Part shown: positions 45,081-54,116 of the stretch, one piece after another | Layout: each line of letters starts with the position of its first letter | Position numbering within the stretch: the stretch's first letter is position 1 | Source: Clostridia bacterium | GTDB lineage: Bacteria; Bacillota; Clostridia; Acetivibrionales; DSM-2933 | NCBI GenBank assembly: GCA_026416815.1 | Contig: JAOAEJ010000072.1 | Span: 62,001-126,000 of the forward strand | Length of the DNA stretch: 64,000 nucleotides | Direction: 5' to 3' | Notes under the pieces: generated by a model | What the model was told of the DNA's origin: nothing | The model's database searches: none | The model's input: the letters and a program-made list of their open reading frames with translations, nothing else | Position numbers and translations under genes: made by a program

Positions 45081-47735
45081 ATGGAAAGTATGGATAACTA
45101 TTTGAAAGATCTAATTACAAACTGTCGCGATTTCATACTGTTTTCGGGCGATAAGCCATGCTATCTTGACAGATGGCTGATAAAGAGCGAATTAGCGGAC
45201 GACAACAAGCTCCCAGGAGTAGATCCTTATATCAGTAAAACCGAGAGAATACTGTCTGTGGATGAAATCAACAGCCTTCCAAAAGAAGAAGCGGAAAGAA
45301 ACTGGAGATACTTCGACGGTAGTGGAACAGAGAATTCCAATACGCCGGAGGGAAAAATTTTTACAGGAAGAGTAGACCGCTATATATACTGTTTGAGTAA
45401 TATATTTTGTAAAAAGCAACAGGATAACTTATTATTTATAAGTACTTTCATGCCCATTAGGATTTGGGTAAACGGGCAGATGGTATTTACAAGCAGCTTC
45501 TATTATCACGGAAAACCCAGTACTGTGGTAGTCAGGTTTAATGAAGGTGAGAACAGTTTGCTGGTAGAAAAGATTTCATTATCAAAAAGCAGACTCATAC
45601 CTATGGATATAAGGTATTTTACCATAGCAATAAAACCGGTTAACTATTTATTAGACAGCAGATTAGAGCATGAAGAATTTTTTGATGAGAAGCTTTTAGA
45701 CTATATGGACAGCACATACAACATATTACCGGAAAGGGCAGTGTATCTACCCGAACAGGAAATAGGCCTAGTGGTGCTTCCAAATTATTTTAAAGGCAGT
45801 ACTCGGGAGAAAATTAAGATTAGAGTATTCAATGCTAAAGGTAAAGAAGTACAAAATATTTATGCCTCAACCTCCAGCCGGATTGTTTTAGATATACCAG
45901 AAGAAGAAAAAGGAGCACTGAATATAAAGGTAGAGGGCGTGGAGAGTGGAAGATGTTCAGATGCCTTTATATTCAGAGGAAATTTTGTTGAACATAGAAA
46001 TAGCTTAATTAATCGTGCACGAGAAAGAGATGCCTGCAGTGAAAAAATTATAGAATCCATTAAAGGGACTACCGATATTTTGGAGGTGGAAACAGGCTTT
46101 ATTAACGGAACCACTGAAATTACAAATAGAATGCTATATGGCTATATACTTGAAAATCTTTTTGAGTTTGAGAAATATCTCTATATCTCCGAGTCCAGCT
46201 TGAATAGCAAAAAATCATTGATAGACATTTTTAAGCGGAGGTTCATAGGCTTTAGAAAGAGTGAAATTGATGGAGACGCTATAGCTTATAATATACACCT
46301 TCCTGACAACTATGATCCCAATACAAAATATCCCCTTGTAGTATACATAATGTATGGGTATGGCTCTTCGAAATACCCTGCAAACCCTGGGTTCATACTT
46401 AATAGACAATTTGGAGATGTTATTGTGGCAGGTATATGCGGTAGAGGAGAGCTGGTGGGAGAATATATAGACGAGACCAACTCTATCAAGATTATCACAG
46501 ATATCATAGAAAGCCTAAATGTAGACAGAGATAGAGTATACTTGATAGGTACATGTGCGGGAGCGGTAAGAGGGATGACCCTAGCTACCAAAATGCCGGG
46601 GGCATTTACAGCCCTGGCAACTGTAGCAGGAGGGGTAATGATGCACATTATAGATTACGATTATCTAAAGAATCTGGATAATACGCCAGTATACCAACTG
46701 CTCAATATAGAAGACCATGTATGGAATATTTCCACCACACTTAAAGTCGCAAAGCAGATAAGTAAAGGAAAGACCTGGAGTTACTACAATTTCTCTCATG
46801 AGGAGTTTGACGAAACTTTTAACACAAATAAACTTCTAAAAGCTCTTTTAAAGGAGAAAAAGAATAAATTTCCAAAACAAGTACAGTATGCTACTTTTGA
46901 GCCGGTGTATTGTAAGGCTCATTGGTTGAAAATAGATTGTATGGATATGATAGGCCTTAAAGCAATAATAAACGCTGAAGTTAAGGATACGGATTTGATA
47001 GCCGTAAACACACAAAACATTAGAAAGTTTAGTATGCTTCTAGACAAAGAGGCTATGGGGCTCAGCGATAGTATAGCAGTAGAAATAAACGGACATAAAT
47101 GGAATGTTAATATTCACAAATACTCGAAAGTATCAGTGTCTGTATATGGCGGGGAGGGAGCAGTTGAAGTAATAGAGTTGACTGAAGATGCCCTAAACAC
47201 ACTATATTATGATTGGCATATTGATGAGAGCCGTATGGGTATTAAACAAATTTATGCCTCAGCATGTACAGTAGTTATGCATGATGCTAGCGATCAGGAT
47301 AAAAAAATCCTAACGGACAAGCTGCTAGCGATACTTAGGCAGCCACTTAGGGAGAGAGTGAGAAATTACAGATACAGCGCTTCCTATGAAAGCAAGCTCA
47401 AACCTGAGCTTTTAAGCAAGGGAAATCTTGTATACGCTATTGACGCTAGAAATATAAGCGAGCTGCAACAAGATATTCTCAATAAGGTAGGATTGAAGGT
47501 TGAGGCAAACACTCTAAATTATGACGGTAAAGAATTTTGCGGAGAATACTTTGCGTTGATAAAAAGAAGCAACCCCTTCAATAACCAATGTAATGCACTT
47601 ATTATAGCGTATAATAATGACGCTTTACTGGAGGAGTTGAGTAACCTTTTTAACTACTTTGGTATGAATCCAATGCTATTTAACGATGAAATTGTGTATA
47701 ATAACGGTGAATATAAATGGCTTTTCAAAAACTGA
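45081..47735 (+). CDS. Alpha/beta hydrolase with Cys nucleophile and N-terminal beta domain
   Basis: 884 aa from the chosen ATG, which has GGGTGAGG six bases upstream; an in-frame ATG at 45054 has no good site. The N-terminal 300 residues are mainly beta strands (IRIWVNGQMVFTS; STVVVRFNEGENSLLVEK) like the sugar-binding jelly-roll attached to glycosidases. The middle (about 405-610) is an alpha/beta hydrolase of the esterase/peptidase type (YPLVVYIMYGYG); its nucleophile elbow is GTCAG, with Cys492 where Ser is usual, and Asp545 and His573 are candidates for the triad. The C-terminal 270 residues are unrecognised. Cys thioesterases occur in NRPS systems where lactams or amides are made, so this may release or cyclise the chain. 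No signal peptide is seen. It lies between the BtrH cassette and the PPTase gene. Confidence 0.7.
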   Translation: MESMDNYLKDLITNCRDFILFSGDKPCYLDRWLIKSELADDNKLPGVDPYISKTERILSVDEINSLPKEEAERNWRYFDGSGTENSNTPEGKIFTGRVDRYIYCLSNIFCKKQQDNLLFISTFMPIRIWVNGQMVFTSSFYYHGKPSTVVVRFNEGENSLLVEKISLSKSRLIPMDIRYFTIAIKPVNYLLDSRLEHEEFFDEKLLDYMDSTYNILPERAVYLPEQEIGLVVLPNYFKGSTREKIKIRVFNAKGKEVQNIYASTSSRIVLDIPEEEKGALNIKVEGVESGRCSDAFIFRGNFVEHRNSLINRARERDACSEKIIESIKGTTDILEVETGFINGTTEITNRMLYGYILENLFEFEKYLYISESSLNSKKSLIDIFKRRFIGFRKSEIDGDAIAYNIHLPDNYDPNTKYPLVVYIMYGYGSSKYPANPGFILNRQFGDVIVAGICGRGELVGEYIDETNSIKIITDIIESLNVDRDRVYLIGTCAGAVRGMTLATKMPGAFTALATVAGGVMMHIIDYDYLKNLDNTPVYQLLNIEDHVWNISTTLKVAKQISKGKTWSYYNFSHEEFDETFNTNKLLKALLKEKKNKFPKQVQYATFEPVYCKAHWLKIDCMDMIGLKAIINAEVKDTDLIAVNTQNIRKFSMLLDKEAMGLSDSIAVEINGHKWNVNIHKYSKVSVSVYGGEGAVEVIELTEDALNTLYYDWHIDESRMGIKQIYASACTVVMHDASDQDKKILTDKLLAILRQPLRERVRNYRYSASYESKLKPELLSKGNLVYAIDARNISELQQDILNKVGLKVEANTLNYDGKEFCGEYFALIKRSNPFNNQCNALIIAYNNDALLEELSNLFNYFGMNPMLFNDEIVYNNGEYKWLFKN

Positions 47736-47771
47736 TTAAATTATTCTAGTATCTAAAATCGATGAGAAGTG

Positions 47772-47798
47772 TTGTATTCATGAGGAGTATGCTATAAT
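47772..47798 (+). promoter_or_regulatory. Extended -10 promoter before the PPTase gene
   Basis: TGCTATAAT (47790-47798) is a consensus extended -10 element, with TTGTAT at 47772-47777 as a -35 at a short 15-base spacing. It lies about 90 bases upstream of the PPTase start. Confidence 0.55.
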
Positions 47799-47818
47799 AT
47801 AAGAGGTTATTAGCAAGA

Positions 47819-47847
47819 TTTAGTAGAGAAATTTATTATCTACTAAA
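47819..47847 (+). promoter_or_regulatory. Perfect inverted repeat in the PPTase leader
   Basis: TTTAGTAGA and TCTACTAAA form a 9-base-pair inverted repeat with an 11-base centre, some 20 bases downstream of the predicted promoter. It may be an operator or a leader hairpin; 40 bases separate it from the start codon. Confidence 0.45.
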
Positions 47848-47887
47848 ACATATATAAAAATCAATTTGCAAAAAGGTAGTTTTTATT

Positions 47888-48580
47888 ATGGAAATATATG
47901 CAGTAAAGGTTACAGGTAGAATTGAGTCATGGGTGTTTGATAAGCTTCTCTCCTATTTGCCCCAAGAAAGAATAAACAAAATTAACAGGTTTTTGCGCAG
48001 GGAAGATGCCCAACGGGCTTTAATGGGGGATATTCTGGCAAGGACTGCTATTTGCAGAGGACTTAATATACGAAACAGTGAAATTCTTTTAGCTTCAAAT
48101 GATTATGGAAAACCTTTTTTAAAAAGTATTGATAACTTTTACTTCAATGTCTCCCATGCAGGTGAATGGGTAGTATGTGCTGCAGGCGATGCGCGGCTAG
48201 GCATAGACGTAGAGGAAATAAAGCCTATTGATTTCGACATAGCTGAAAGATTTTTCTCGAGAGAGGAATGCAGTGATCTCTTTATGAGGAGTGAGGCTGA
48301 GAGGCTGGGTTACTTTTTCGATCTTTGGACTTTGAAGGAGAGCTATATAAAAGCAGAAGGTAGAGGGCTTTCCATACCGCTCGATTCGTTCACTTTTAAA
48401 ATACAAGGTGACGATATTAGAATCACTACAAATAATGAATTCAGAGATTGCTTCTTCAAGCAATATGATATAGGCCGGAATTACAAGCTTGCGGTGTGTT
48501 CTACCGACAGGGGATTCCCTGAGGATATAAGAATAAAAAGCTATATGGTGCTTTATGAAGAGTTTTTGCAGGTAGTTTAA
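47888..48580 (+). CDS. Sfp-type 4'-phosphopantetheinyl transferase
   Basis: 230 aa, normal length for the Sfp group. It shows FNVSHAGEWVVCA, the magnesium-binding LGIDVEEI, and the C-terminal WTLKESYIKAEGRGLS. The enzyme transfers phosphopantetheine from CoA to the serine of carrier domains; here the ten carrier domains embedded in the megasynthases plus the free ACP are the obvious substrates. The final helix region is complete. It has its own promoter, so it may be expressed apart from the megasynthase genes. The window does not show whether the host has another Sfp enzyme. Confidence 0.95.
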   Translation: MEIYAVKVTGRIESWVFDKLLSYLPQERINKINRFLRREDAQRALMGDILARTAICRGLNIRNSEILLASNDYGKPFLKSIDNFYFNVSHAGEWVVCAAGDARLGIDVEEIKPIDFDIAERFFSREECSDLFMRSEAERLGYFFDLWTLKESYIKAEGRGLSIPLDSFTFKIQGDDIRITTNNEFRDCFFKQYDIGRNYKLAVCSTDRGFPEDIRIKSYMVLYEEFLQVV

Positions 48581-48625
48581 TTATAAGTCTATATAAGTTT
48601 TTACTAAAGATAGTTTACAGAAAGC

Positions 48626-48748
48626 TATATAAGTTGCGATAATGATATTACAAGGAAAAATTAGATTATCTCAATATAACTAAAGGTAACAAATTGAAGA
48701 AAAGACTTAGGAAGAACTTTGTTGTAAATTCTTTTTGCAATTTATATA
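48626..48748 (+). repeat. MITE-like repeat family 2, copy B
   Basis: 123 bases, same orientation as copy A at 44732-44855, with ends TATATAAGTTGC / GCAATTTATATA. It fills most of the gap between the PPTase and the type II thioesterase and ends 26 bases before the thioesterase start, so the leader of that gene derives partly from the repeat. Confidence 0.8.
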
Positions 48749-48774
48749 TCTATAAGAGTTAAGGGAGTGTTGGA

Positions 48775-49485
48775 ATGTCAAAAATAAAGTTGTTTTGTTT
48801 ACCTTATGCAGGTGGATCGGCTATGGTATACAGTAAGTGGAAACGTTTTTTACATAATTCCATAGAATTATGCCCTATAGAATTGGCAGGTAGGGGCAAA
48901 CGGTTTAATGAACCTTTTTATGAAAGCTTTGGCAGCGCAGTTGAAGATGTATACAATCTGGTAAAGAGCCAAATAGATGACTCCAAATATGCTATATTTG
49001 GACACAGCATGGGAAGCTGGCTCGCTTACGAACTGATTCTCAAGCTCAAAGAATCCAATTATCCTGAACCGGTACATGCATTCTTCTCAGGAAGATATCC
49101 CCCACATATTAAGCATAGGGAAGAGAAAATACATATGCTGCCCGATGACGAGTTTATGAGTAAAATCTTAAAGTACGGCGGTACGCCCAAAGAGCTTGCG
49201 GAGAATAAAGAGCTTCTGGCTATATTTATCCCTATATTAAGGGCTGATTATAGAATCCTGGAGACAAATGATGAACGTCCTGAGATATGCCAGTTAGGGT
49301 ATGGGATAAGTGTTTTAAACGGTATAGAGGATGCAGAAGTAACGCAGAATGACCTTGATGAGTGGGAAAAGTATGCAGGGGAATCCTTCAACTTATACGA
49401 GTTTGACGGGGGGCATTTCTTTATAAATGACCATACACAAAAGATTGTAGATATAATAAACCGTACACTGTTAGGAGCAATGTAG
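48775..49485 (+). CDS. Type II thioesterase
   Basis: 236 aa alpha/beta hydrolase of the editing thioesterase family found with NRPS and PKS clusters. It has LFCLPYAGGSA at 6-15, ELAGRGKRF at 36-44, nucleophile Ser78 in FGHSMG, and the catalytic His in FDGGHFF near the C-terminus. Its job is to remove wrong or stalled acyl groups from carrier domains, such as acetyl groups left by misprimed pantetheine or by decarboxylation. It is not a chain-terminating domain, but a role in release cannot be excluded because the last PKS has no thioesterase. GGGAG precedes the ATG; an intrinsic terminator follows. Confidence 0.95.
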   Translation: MSKIKLFCLPYAGGSAMVYSKWKRFLHNSIELCPIELAGRGKRFNEPFYESFGSAVEDVYNLVKSQIDDSKYAIFGHSMGSWLAYELILKLKESNYPEPVHAFFSGRYPPHIKHREEKIHMLPDDEFMSKILKYGGTPKELAENKELLAIFIPILRADYRILETNDERPEICQLGYGISVLNGIEDAEVTQNDLDEWEKYAGESFNLYEFDGGHFFINDHTQKIVDIINRTLLGAM

Positions 49486-49509
49486 TAAAAATAAATATTA
49501 TAGAAGAGC

Positions 49510-49537
49510 AAGAGCTCCTTTAAGTAGGGGCTCTTTT
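49510..49537 (+). terminator. Intrinsic terminator after the type II thioesterase
   Basis: AAGAGCTCCT pairs with AGGGGCTCTT around TTAAGT and is followed by TT AGC TTTT, 24 bases after the stop codon. It separates the biosynthetic genes from the export operon. Confidence 0.8.
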
Positions 49538-49733
49538 AGCTTTTAGCCCGGTTTATAGTAAAGAAAATACAATCAGATGAACCTACTCCGAAAAAACAAC
49601 ACCTATTACCCGAAGAATAACTACTTTAAATACAATGCTAAAAAATATAGTATAGTAGGTAAGAAAATAAAATTAGACAGCAGGGCCTAAAGGAGATAAA
49701 ATTATACAGTATCTATAAACAAACTTCTTTTTA

Positions 49734-49766
49734 AAGATAATTTACTGTAAACTCTTAAATTATCTT
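49734..49766 (+). promoter_or_regulatory. AT-rich palindrome upstream of the export operon
   Basis: AAGATAATTT and AAATTATCTT form a perfect 10-base inverted repeat with a 13-base centre, about 45 bases before the -35 element. It could be an operator; no function is shown. The 474 bases 49538-50011 contain no gene. Confidence 0.35.
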
Positions 49767-49807
49767 ACTCTAGGCGTCTTTATTTAATATTCTATAAACA
49801 CATTTAA

Positions 49808-49836
49808 TTGTATTTGTATTTACAAATTGCTATAAT
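49808..49836 (+). promoter_or_regulatory. Promoter of the export operon
   Basis: TTGTAT (49808-49813), a 17-base spacer and TATAAT (49831-49836) make a good vegetative promoter. It would give a leader of about 170 bases before the adaptor gene, containing the palindrome GTAGTACTAC at 49894-49903. Confidence 0.65.
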
Positions 49837-49893
49837 AATCAAATACAATGCGTTTACATAAATCTTGAAAAATGTTAATAAACACATCTCTTT

Positions 49894-49903
49894 GTAGTAC
49901 TAC
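49894..49903. promoter_or_regulatory. TAGTACTA palindrome, site 1
   Basis: GTAGTACTAC is a perfect palindrome in the leader of the export operon. The same TAGTACTA core occurs upstream of the histidine kinase (55886-55893) and of the response regulator (57793-57800). A shared binding site for the adjacent response regulator is a guess. Confidence 0.4.
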
Positions 49904-50011
49904 TGAATACTTCTTTGTCTTAAAGTGCCTTATAAACACTTGCTAAGGCAGTAGAGGTAGACAGTTGCTTTAAAATATCAAATCTTAATTTCAAGTATGG
50001 GAGGGTTACTG

Positions 50012-51172
50012 GTGGGTAACAAGAACAGGTTAAAAGTATTAGGAGTAGCTGGAGTATTAACTTTTGCCATCGGTTTGAGTGGGTGCGGACTAATGCCGGA
50101 GGAAGAAGAAGCATTGGCACCTCCACTTGCACAGCCTAAGAGACAGCAGTACGATTTGTATAAAACCGAGAAAAAATCTATAGTTAAGCGTTCCAATGGT
50201 ACAGGGGAACTGGTATCTTCGAAACCGATTTCGCTACACTTCAAGGAGTCAGGCAAGAGAATTAAGAGTATTGATATTAAGTACGGACAGCAGGTCAAAA
50301 AAGGCGATGTACTGATACGAATGGATGTAGGCAATATGGAAAGCAGGATTAAACTCCAGGAGTATGGAGTCAATAAGGCACAGGTACAGTTGGAGCAGAT
50401 AGAAAAACAGGAAGACGTTTCACGTCTGGATGTTAGGAACTTACAGGATAGTATTAGCACCTTGCAGCAGCAATATAAAAAGTCTAATCAATCAAATAGT
50501 GAGTTGAAAGATCGTATTAAAGCTCAGGAATATTCATTAAGTAAGGCTCAAATTGTCCTTGAACAGGTAATAAAGCAAAAAGAGTCAGCTCGACTTGATG
50601 TGCTAAGTGCGAAAATTATGTTAGAAGATCTTAAAGCGGAATATCTACAATCAGTATTGGTTGCACCTATGGACGGCCAGGTGGTTTTCCTCGAAAACCT
50701 GAAGGAGGGCGACATGGTAGAAGCCTTTAAGGAAATAATCAGAATCGCTGATACTGGAGAAGTGCAGGTTTTCTTCAAGCCCGACTCTGATGTGGATGAA
50801 ATTAAGACCGGTATGAAGGCTGAGATAAAATACAATGGAACAGCTTATGAAGGTGAAGTTGTACTTTCTCCCGACAATGTACCTAATGATGCCAGTGAGG
50901 CTTATAAAAATGCTGTTATCATAAAAGTAAAAAGCTTACCTGAAGGGGCAAAACTGGGTGAAGCAGTAAGTGTATCCATTCCGGTAAAGAGCAAGGATAA
51001 TGCTGTGGTAATACCCAGAAAGGCTTTAAAGGAGCTGCCCGATAAAAAATATGTTCAGGTGATGGAAGGAACAAGCAAGAGGGAATTGGACGTAGAAGTA
51101 GGAATAGTAACACCTCTCGAAGCTGAAATAGTAGCAGGATTAAATGAAGGACAGATGGTTATCCTGAATTAA
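50012..51172 (+). CDS. Lipoprotein membrane-fusion/adaptor protein (HlyD-like)
   Basis: 386 aa from GTG at 50012, chosen because GGGAGG ends seven bases upstream of it; an upstream in-frame ATG at 49997 overlaps that site. A signal sequence ends in a lipobox (IGLSGC), so it is anchored outside the membrane. The rest has the adaptor layout: a beta-barrel and lipoyl start (GTGELVSSKPISLHF; IDIKYGQQVKKGDVL), a long coiled-coil hairpin at about 100-205 rich in Gln, Lys and Glu, then VLVAPMDGQVVFLENLKEGDMV and a C-terminal barrel. In Gram-positive bacteria such adaptors work with MacB-like permeases to export peptides. It is the first gene of a four-gene operon with the permease and two ATPases and is probably an exporter or immunity system for the product. 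Confidence 0.88.
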   Translation: MGNKNRLKVLGVAGVLTFAIGLSGCGLMPEEEEALAPPLAQPKRQQYDLYKTEKKSIVKRSNGTGELVSSKPISLHFKESGKRIKSIDIKYGQQVKKGDVLIRMDVGNMESRIKLQEYGVNKAQVQLEQIEKQEDVSRLDVRNLQDSISTLQQQYKKSNQSNSELKDRIKAQEYSLSKAQIVLEQVIKQKESARLDVLSAKIMLEDLKAEYLQSVLVAPMDGQVVFLENLKEGDMVEAFKEIIRIADTGEVQVFFKPDSDVDEIKTGMKAEIKYNGTAYEGEVVLSPDNVPNDASEAYKNAVIIKVKSLPEGAKLGEAVSVSIPVKSKDNAVVIPRKALKELPDKKYVQVMEGTSKRELDVEVGIVTPLEAEIVAGLNEGQMVILN

Positions 51173-51183
51173 GGAGGATTAGA

Positions 51184-54114
51184 ATGGCTTTACTTGGTAT
51201 GGTTTTTCGGAAAATGGTAAAAAACATATGGCTTGTTTGCTGTCTCCTCCTTGGGTTAATAATTTGTGTTTCTCTGGTGAGCAGTATACCCATATACATA
51301 GAAGGATCGTTGCAAAAGTTACTGGTAAAAGACCTTGAAAACTTCCAGAAAGAAAATAAGACATACCCTGGATTGTACAGAGTCTTCGTTTCAATGGATG
51401 AAGCTCCTATTTCCCAGAGGGTAAGGGAGCTAAAGAGACAAAGTCAATCAGTAATCAAAGATGAAACAATTAAGGAGTTTTATAAAAACCAGCTTACGTC
51501 AATTAAAAAGCTGGACGGATATGCCTCCAACGGGCTAAAAGATAGCACCGGCCTGCCTCTATTGAGCAAATTAATCAGCTACTCTACCGATATAAGGCGC
51601 ATGGAATCGGAAAATCCCGATAAGGCGAGTTTTACCGGTAAGGTCAGATACGCAAAGATAGAGTCAATGAGCGAGCTGGAGAAGCATATTACACTGGTAG
51701 ACGGAAAAGCTCCTGCAAGTACTCCGGTTAATGGAGTATACGAGACTCTCGTTTCAGAGGATGCTTTAAGAAATCTCGGAATGGTGTTGGGGGAGGTATT
51801 TACTCTTACCGATACCAGATATAATGAGCTGGAACCGGTTAGAGTCAAGCCGGTAGGGGTATTTGCCGTTAAAAACCCTGAGGATATGTACTGGACACTC
51901 GCAGGGCCTGATACATTCAACAGAAGCTTTTTCATTAATGAGGATTTAATGAGGAAGGATTTCATAGAAAAAGAGTTTACCCTCTTTAAAGAGGCAAGAT
52001 GGTACTATGCTTTTGACTATCAGGCAATGAGTATCAATAATATAGGCGGATTTGTAGGAGGGTACAAGAGTTTTGTTAAAGAAGTAAGAAGTATTGCAGG
52101 CAATAACGATTTAACAATTGAGGCTCCAAGTATGGAGATAATAAGCTCCTACACAAAAAAAGAGAGCCAGCTTAAGACAATGCTTCTGGCCTTGAACGTA
52201 CCGGTAATTATAATGCTCCTATTATACTTATTTATGGTATCAAAGCTGATTATAGAACGTGAGAAGAATGAGATAGCATTGCTGGCAAGCCGTGGGGCAA
52301 ACCGCTTCCAGATTGTACTGGGATACTGTATTGAAGGCTTGGTACTGGGATTGATTGCGTTTGCAATAGGACCATGGATAGGAATGCTGATAAGCAAAAT
52401 GCTGGGAGCTTCAAGTGGATTCCTTCAGTTTGCAAAAAGGAAGGCATTACCCTTATCGGTAAATGAATACTCATATATGTATGCAGCCTTAACCGTAGGG
52501 TTGTCTATGCTTACCATTCTCATTCCCGCTTACGTTGCCAGCAAAACAAGCATTGTAAGCCATAAGAGAAGCATGTCCAGAAAAAATGGAGCCGCTATAT
52601 GGAAAAAGTTCTTCTTTGACGTGGTACTTATTGCTATATCATTATACGGATACTATTCCTTTACCCAAAGGCAAAATATTATTAAAGCTACCGGGGCTTC
52701 TGCTCTTGAAGTACAGGTTGATCCATTGCTGTTCTTTGTACCCGCCCTCTTCATTCTAGGTGTAGGACTTTTTGCTTTGAGGCTTTATCCATGGTTAGTA
52801 AAAGGCATTTATGCACTGGGGAAAAAGATATGGTCACCTTCGGTTTATGCCACTCTGATACAGGTAGGACGGTCACTGGAGGGTTATCACTTCTTAATGA
52901 TATTCCTCGTAATGACGCTTTCAATAGGACTTTTCAGTTCTACCGCTGCCAGAACTATAAACCGTAATGCAGAGGAAAAAATCAGCTACAAAATTGGTAG
53001 TGACATGGTGATAAAGCCTATGTGGGAAACCGATGCAGAAGCACCAAACCCATACCAATCGGATGCAAATAAGCAAAAGGCCAAGGTGCGTATATATGAG
53101 CCTCCATTTACACCTTATACCCAGCTTAGTGGAGTAGAACATGCTGCCAAAGTTTTCGTAAAGGATGACGTAAATATATCCTCAAACGGACAGAATGCAG
53201 GAATTTCGAAGCTAATGGGGATAGAGCCCTATGACTTCGGAAAGGTTGCATGGTTTAGGAGCGGGCTGCTGCCCCACCATATCAACCAGTATCTAAACCT
53301 TATGTCAGACGAGCCCAGTGCATGCTTGATTTCCAGCTCAATAAGCAAGGCGTACAAAATTAAAACCGGTGACTCCATTACTATACAGTGGGGGGAGACA
53401 GCTAAAGTCACCTTCACAGTTTACGGAATTATAGACTATTGGCCTTCATGGAATCCAAACATAGACCCTATGCGTAAGGAACAGGGTGAGCCAAACTTAG
53501 TAGTGGCCAACCTGCAATATGTTCAAGACCATCTTGCTCTTGAACCCTACGATGTATGGCTTAAGATGAAACCCGAAGCTACCAGCAAACAGCTATATGA
53601 CAGCCTTAAGGAGAAAAAGATTGATTTCTCAAGCCTGACCGATTCGAGACAGGAGTTAATAAAATTAAAAAACAATCCATTCCAGCTTGCGATAAACGGA
53701 GCGCTGACATTAGGATTTGTTATAAGTGGGCTGGTATGCTTCCTGGGCTTCCTACTCTACTGGGTACTGTCCATTAATTCCAGGACTCTACAGTTTGGTA
53801 TATTCAGAGCCATAGGCTTATCGGTAAGACGCCTTAACTCCATGATGATATGGGAGCAGGCACTGACATCGGGTGCGGCTATGATCATGGGGTTAGTGAT
53901 AGGGCTTGTAGCAAGCAGACTGTTTGTACCTTTCTTCCAGGTAGCTTTCGATGCCGCTTCACAGGTGCCGCCATTTAGGGTTATATCCTATGCGAGCGAC
54001 AGGATGAACATATACATATTGACCGGGATTACCTTGATATTGGGGCTTTTGACACTATGGTTCCTGTTATCCCGTATCAAAATAAATCAAGCTATTAAGC
54101 TAGGGGAGGAATAA
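51184..54114 (+). CDS. FtsX/MacB-type ABC transporter permease
   Basis: 976 aa membrane protein. A first membrane segment near 15-40 is followed by a large extracellular domain (about 45-335). Then come a group of membrane helices (about 335-465), a charged loop (SKTSIVSHKRSMSRKNG), two more helices near 485-545, another helix near 575-595, a second extracellular domain (about 600-830) and three terminal helices (about 845-965), as in duplicated FtsX-like permeases. Proteins of this type couple ATP use in the cytoplasm to movement of a substrate handled outside the membrane rather than forming a simple channel. It follows the adaptor by 11 bases with AAGGAGG before its ATG, and precedes the first ATPase by two bases. 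Probable task: export of, or protection from, the cluster product. Confidence 0.9.
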   Translation: MALLGMVFRKMVKNIWLVCCLLLGLIICVSLVSSIPIYIEGSLQKLLVKDLENFQKENKTYPGLYRVFVSMDEAPISQRVRELKRQSQSVIKDETIKEFYKNQLTSIKKLDGYASNGLKDSTGLPLLSKLISYSTDIRRMESENPDKASFTGKVRYAKIESMSELEKHITLVDGKAPASTPVNGVYETLVSEDALRNLGMVLGEVFTLTDTRYNELEPVRVKPVGVFAVKNPEDMYWTLAGPDTFNRSFFINEDLMRKDFIEKEFTLFKEARWYYAFDYQAMSINNIGGFVGGYKSFVKEVRSIAGNNDLTIEAPSMEIISSYTKKESQLKTMLLALNVPVIIMLLLYLFMVSKLIIEREKNEIALLASRGANRFQIVLGYCIEGLVLGLIAFAIGPWIGMLISKMLGASSGFLQFAKRKALPLSVNEYSYMYAALTVGLSMLTILIPAYVASKTSIVSHKRSMSRKNGAAIWKKFFFDVVLIAISLYGYYSFTQRQNIIKATGASALEVQVDPLLFFVPALFILGVGLFALRLYPWLVKGIYALGKKIWSPSVYATLIQVGRSLEGYHFLMIFLVMTLSIGLFSSTAARTINRNAEEKISYKIGSDMVIKPMWETDAEAPNPYQSDANKQKAKVRIYEPPFTPYTQLSGVEHAAKVFVKDDVNISSNGQNAGISKLMGIEPYDFGKVAWFRSGLLPHHINQYLNLMSDEPSACLISSSISKAYKIKTGDSITIQWGETAKVTFTVYGIIDYWPSWNPNIDPMRKEQGEPNLVVANLQYVQDHLALEPYDVWLKMKPEATSKQLYDSLKEKKIDFSSLTDSRQELIKLKNNPFQLAINGALTLGFVISGLVCFLGFLLYWVLSINSRTLQFGIFRAIGLSVRRLNSMMIWEQALTSGAAMIMGLVIGLVASRLFVPFFQVAFDAASQVPPFRVISYASDRMNIYILTGITLILGLLTLWFLLSRIKINQAIKLGEE

Positions 54115-54116
54115 AC

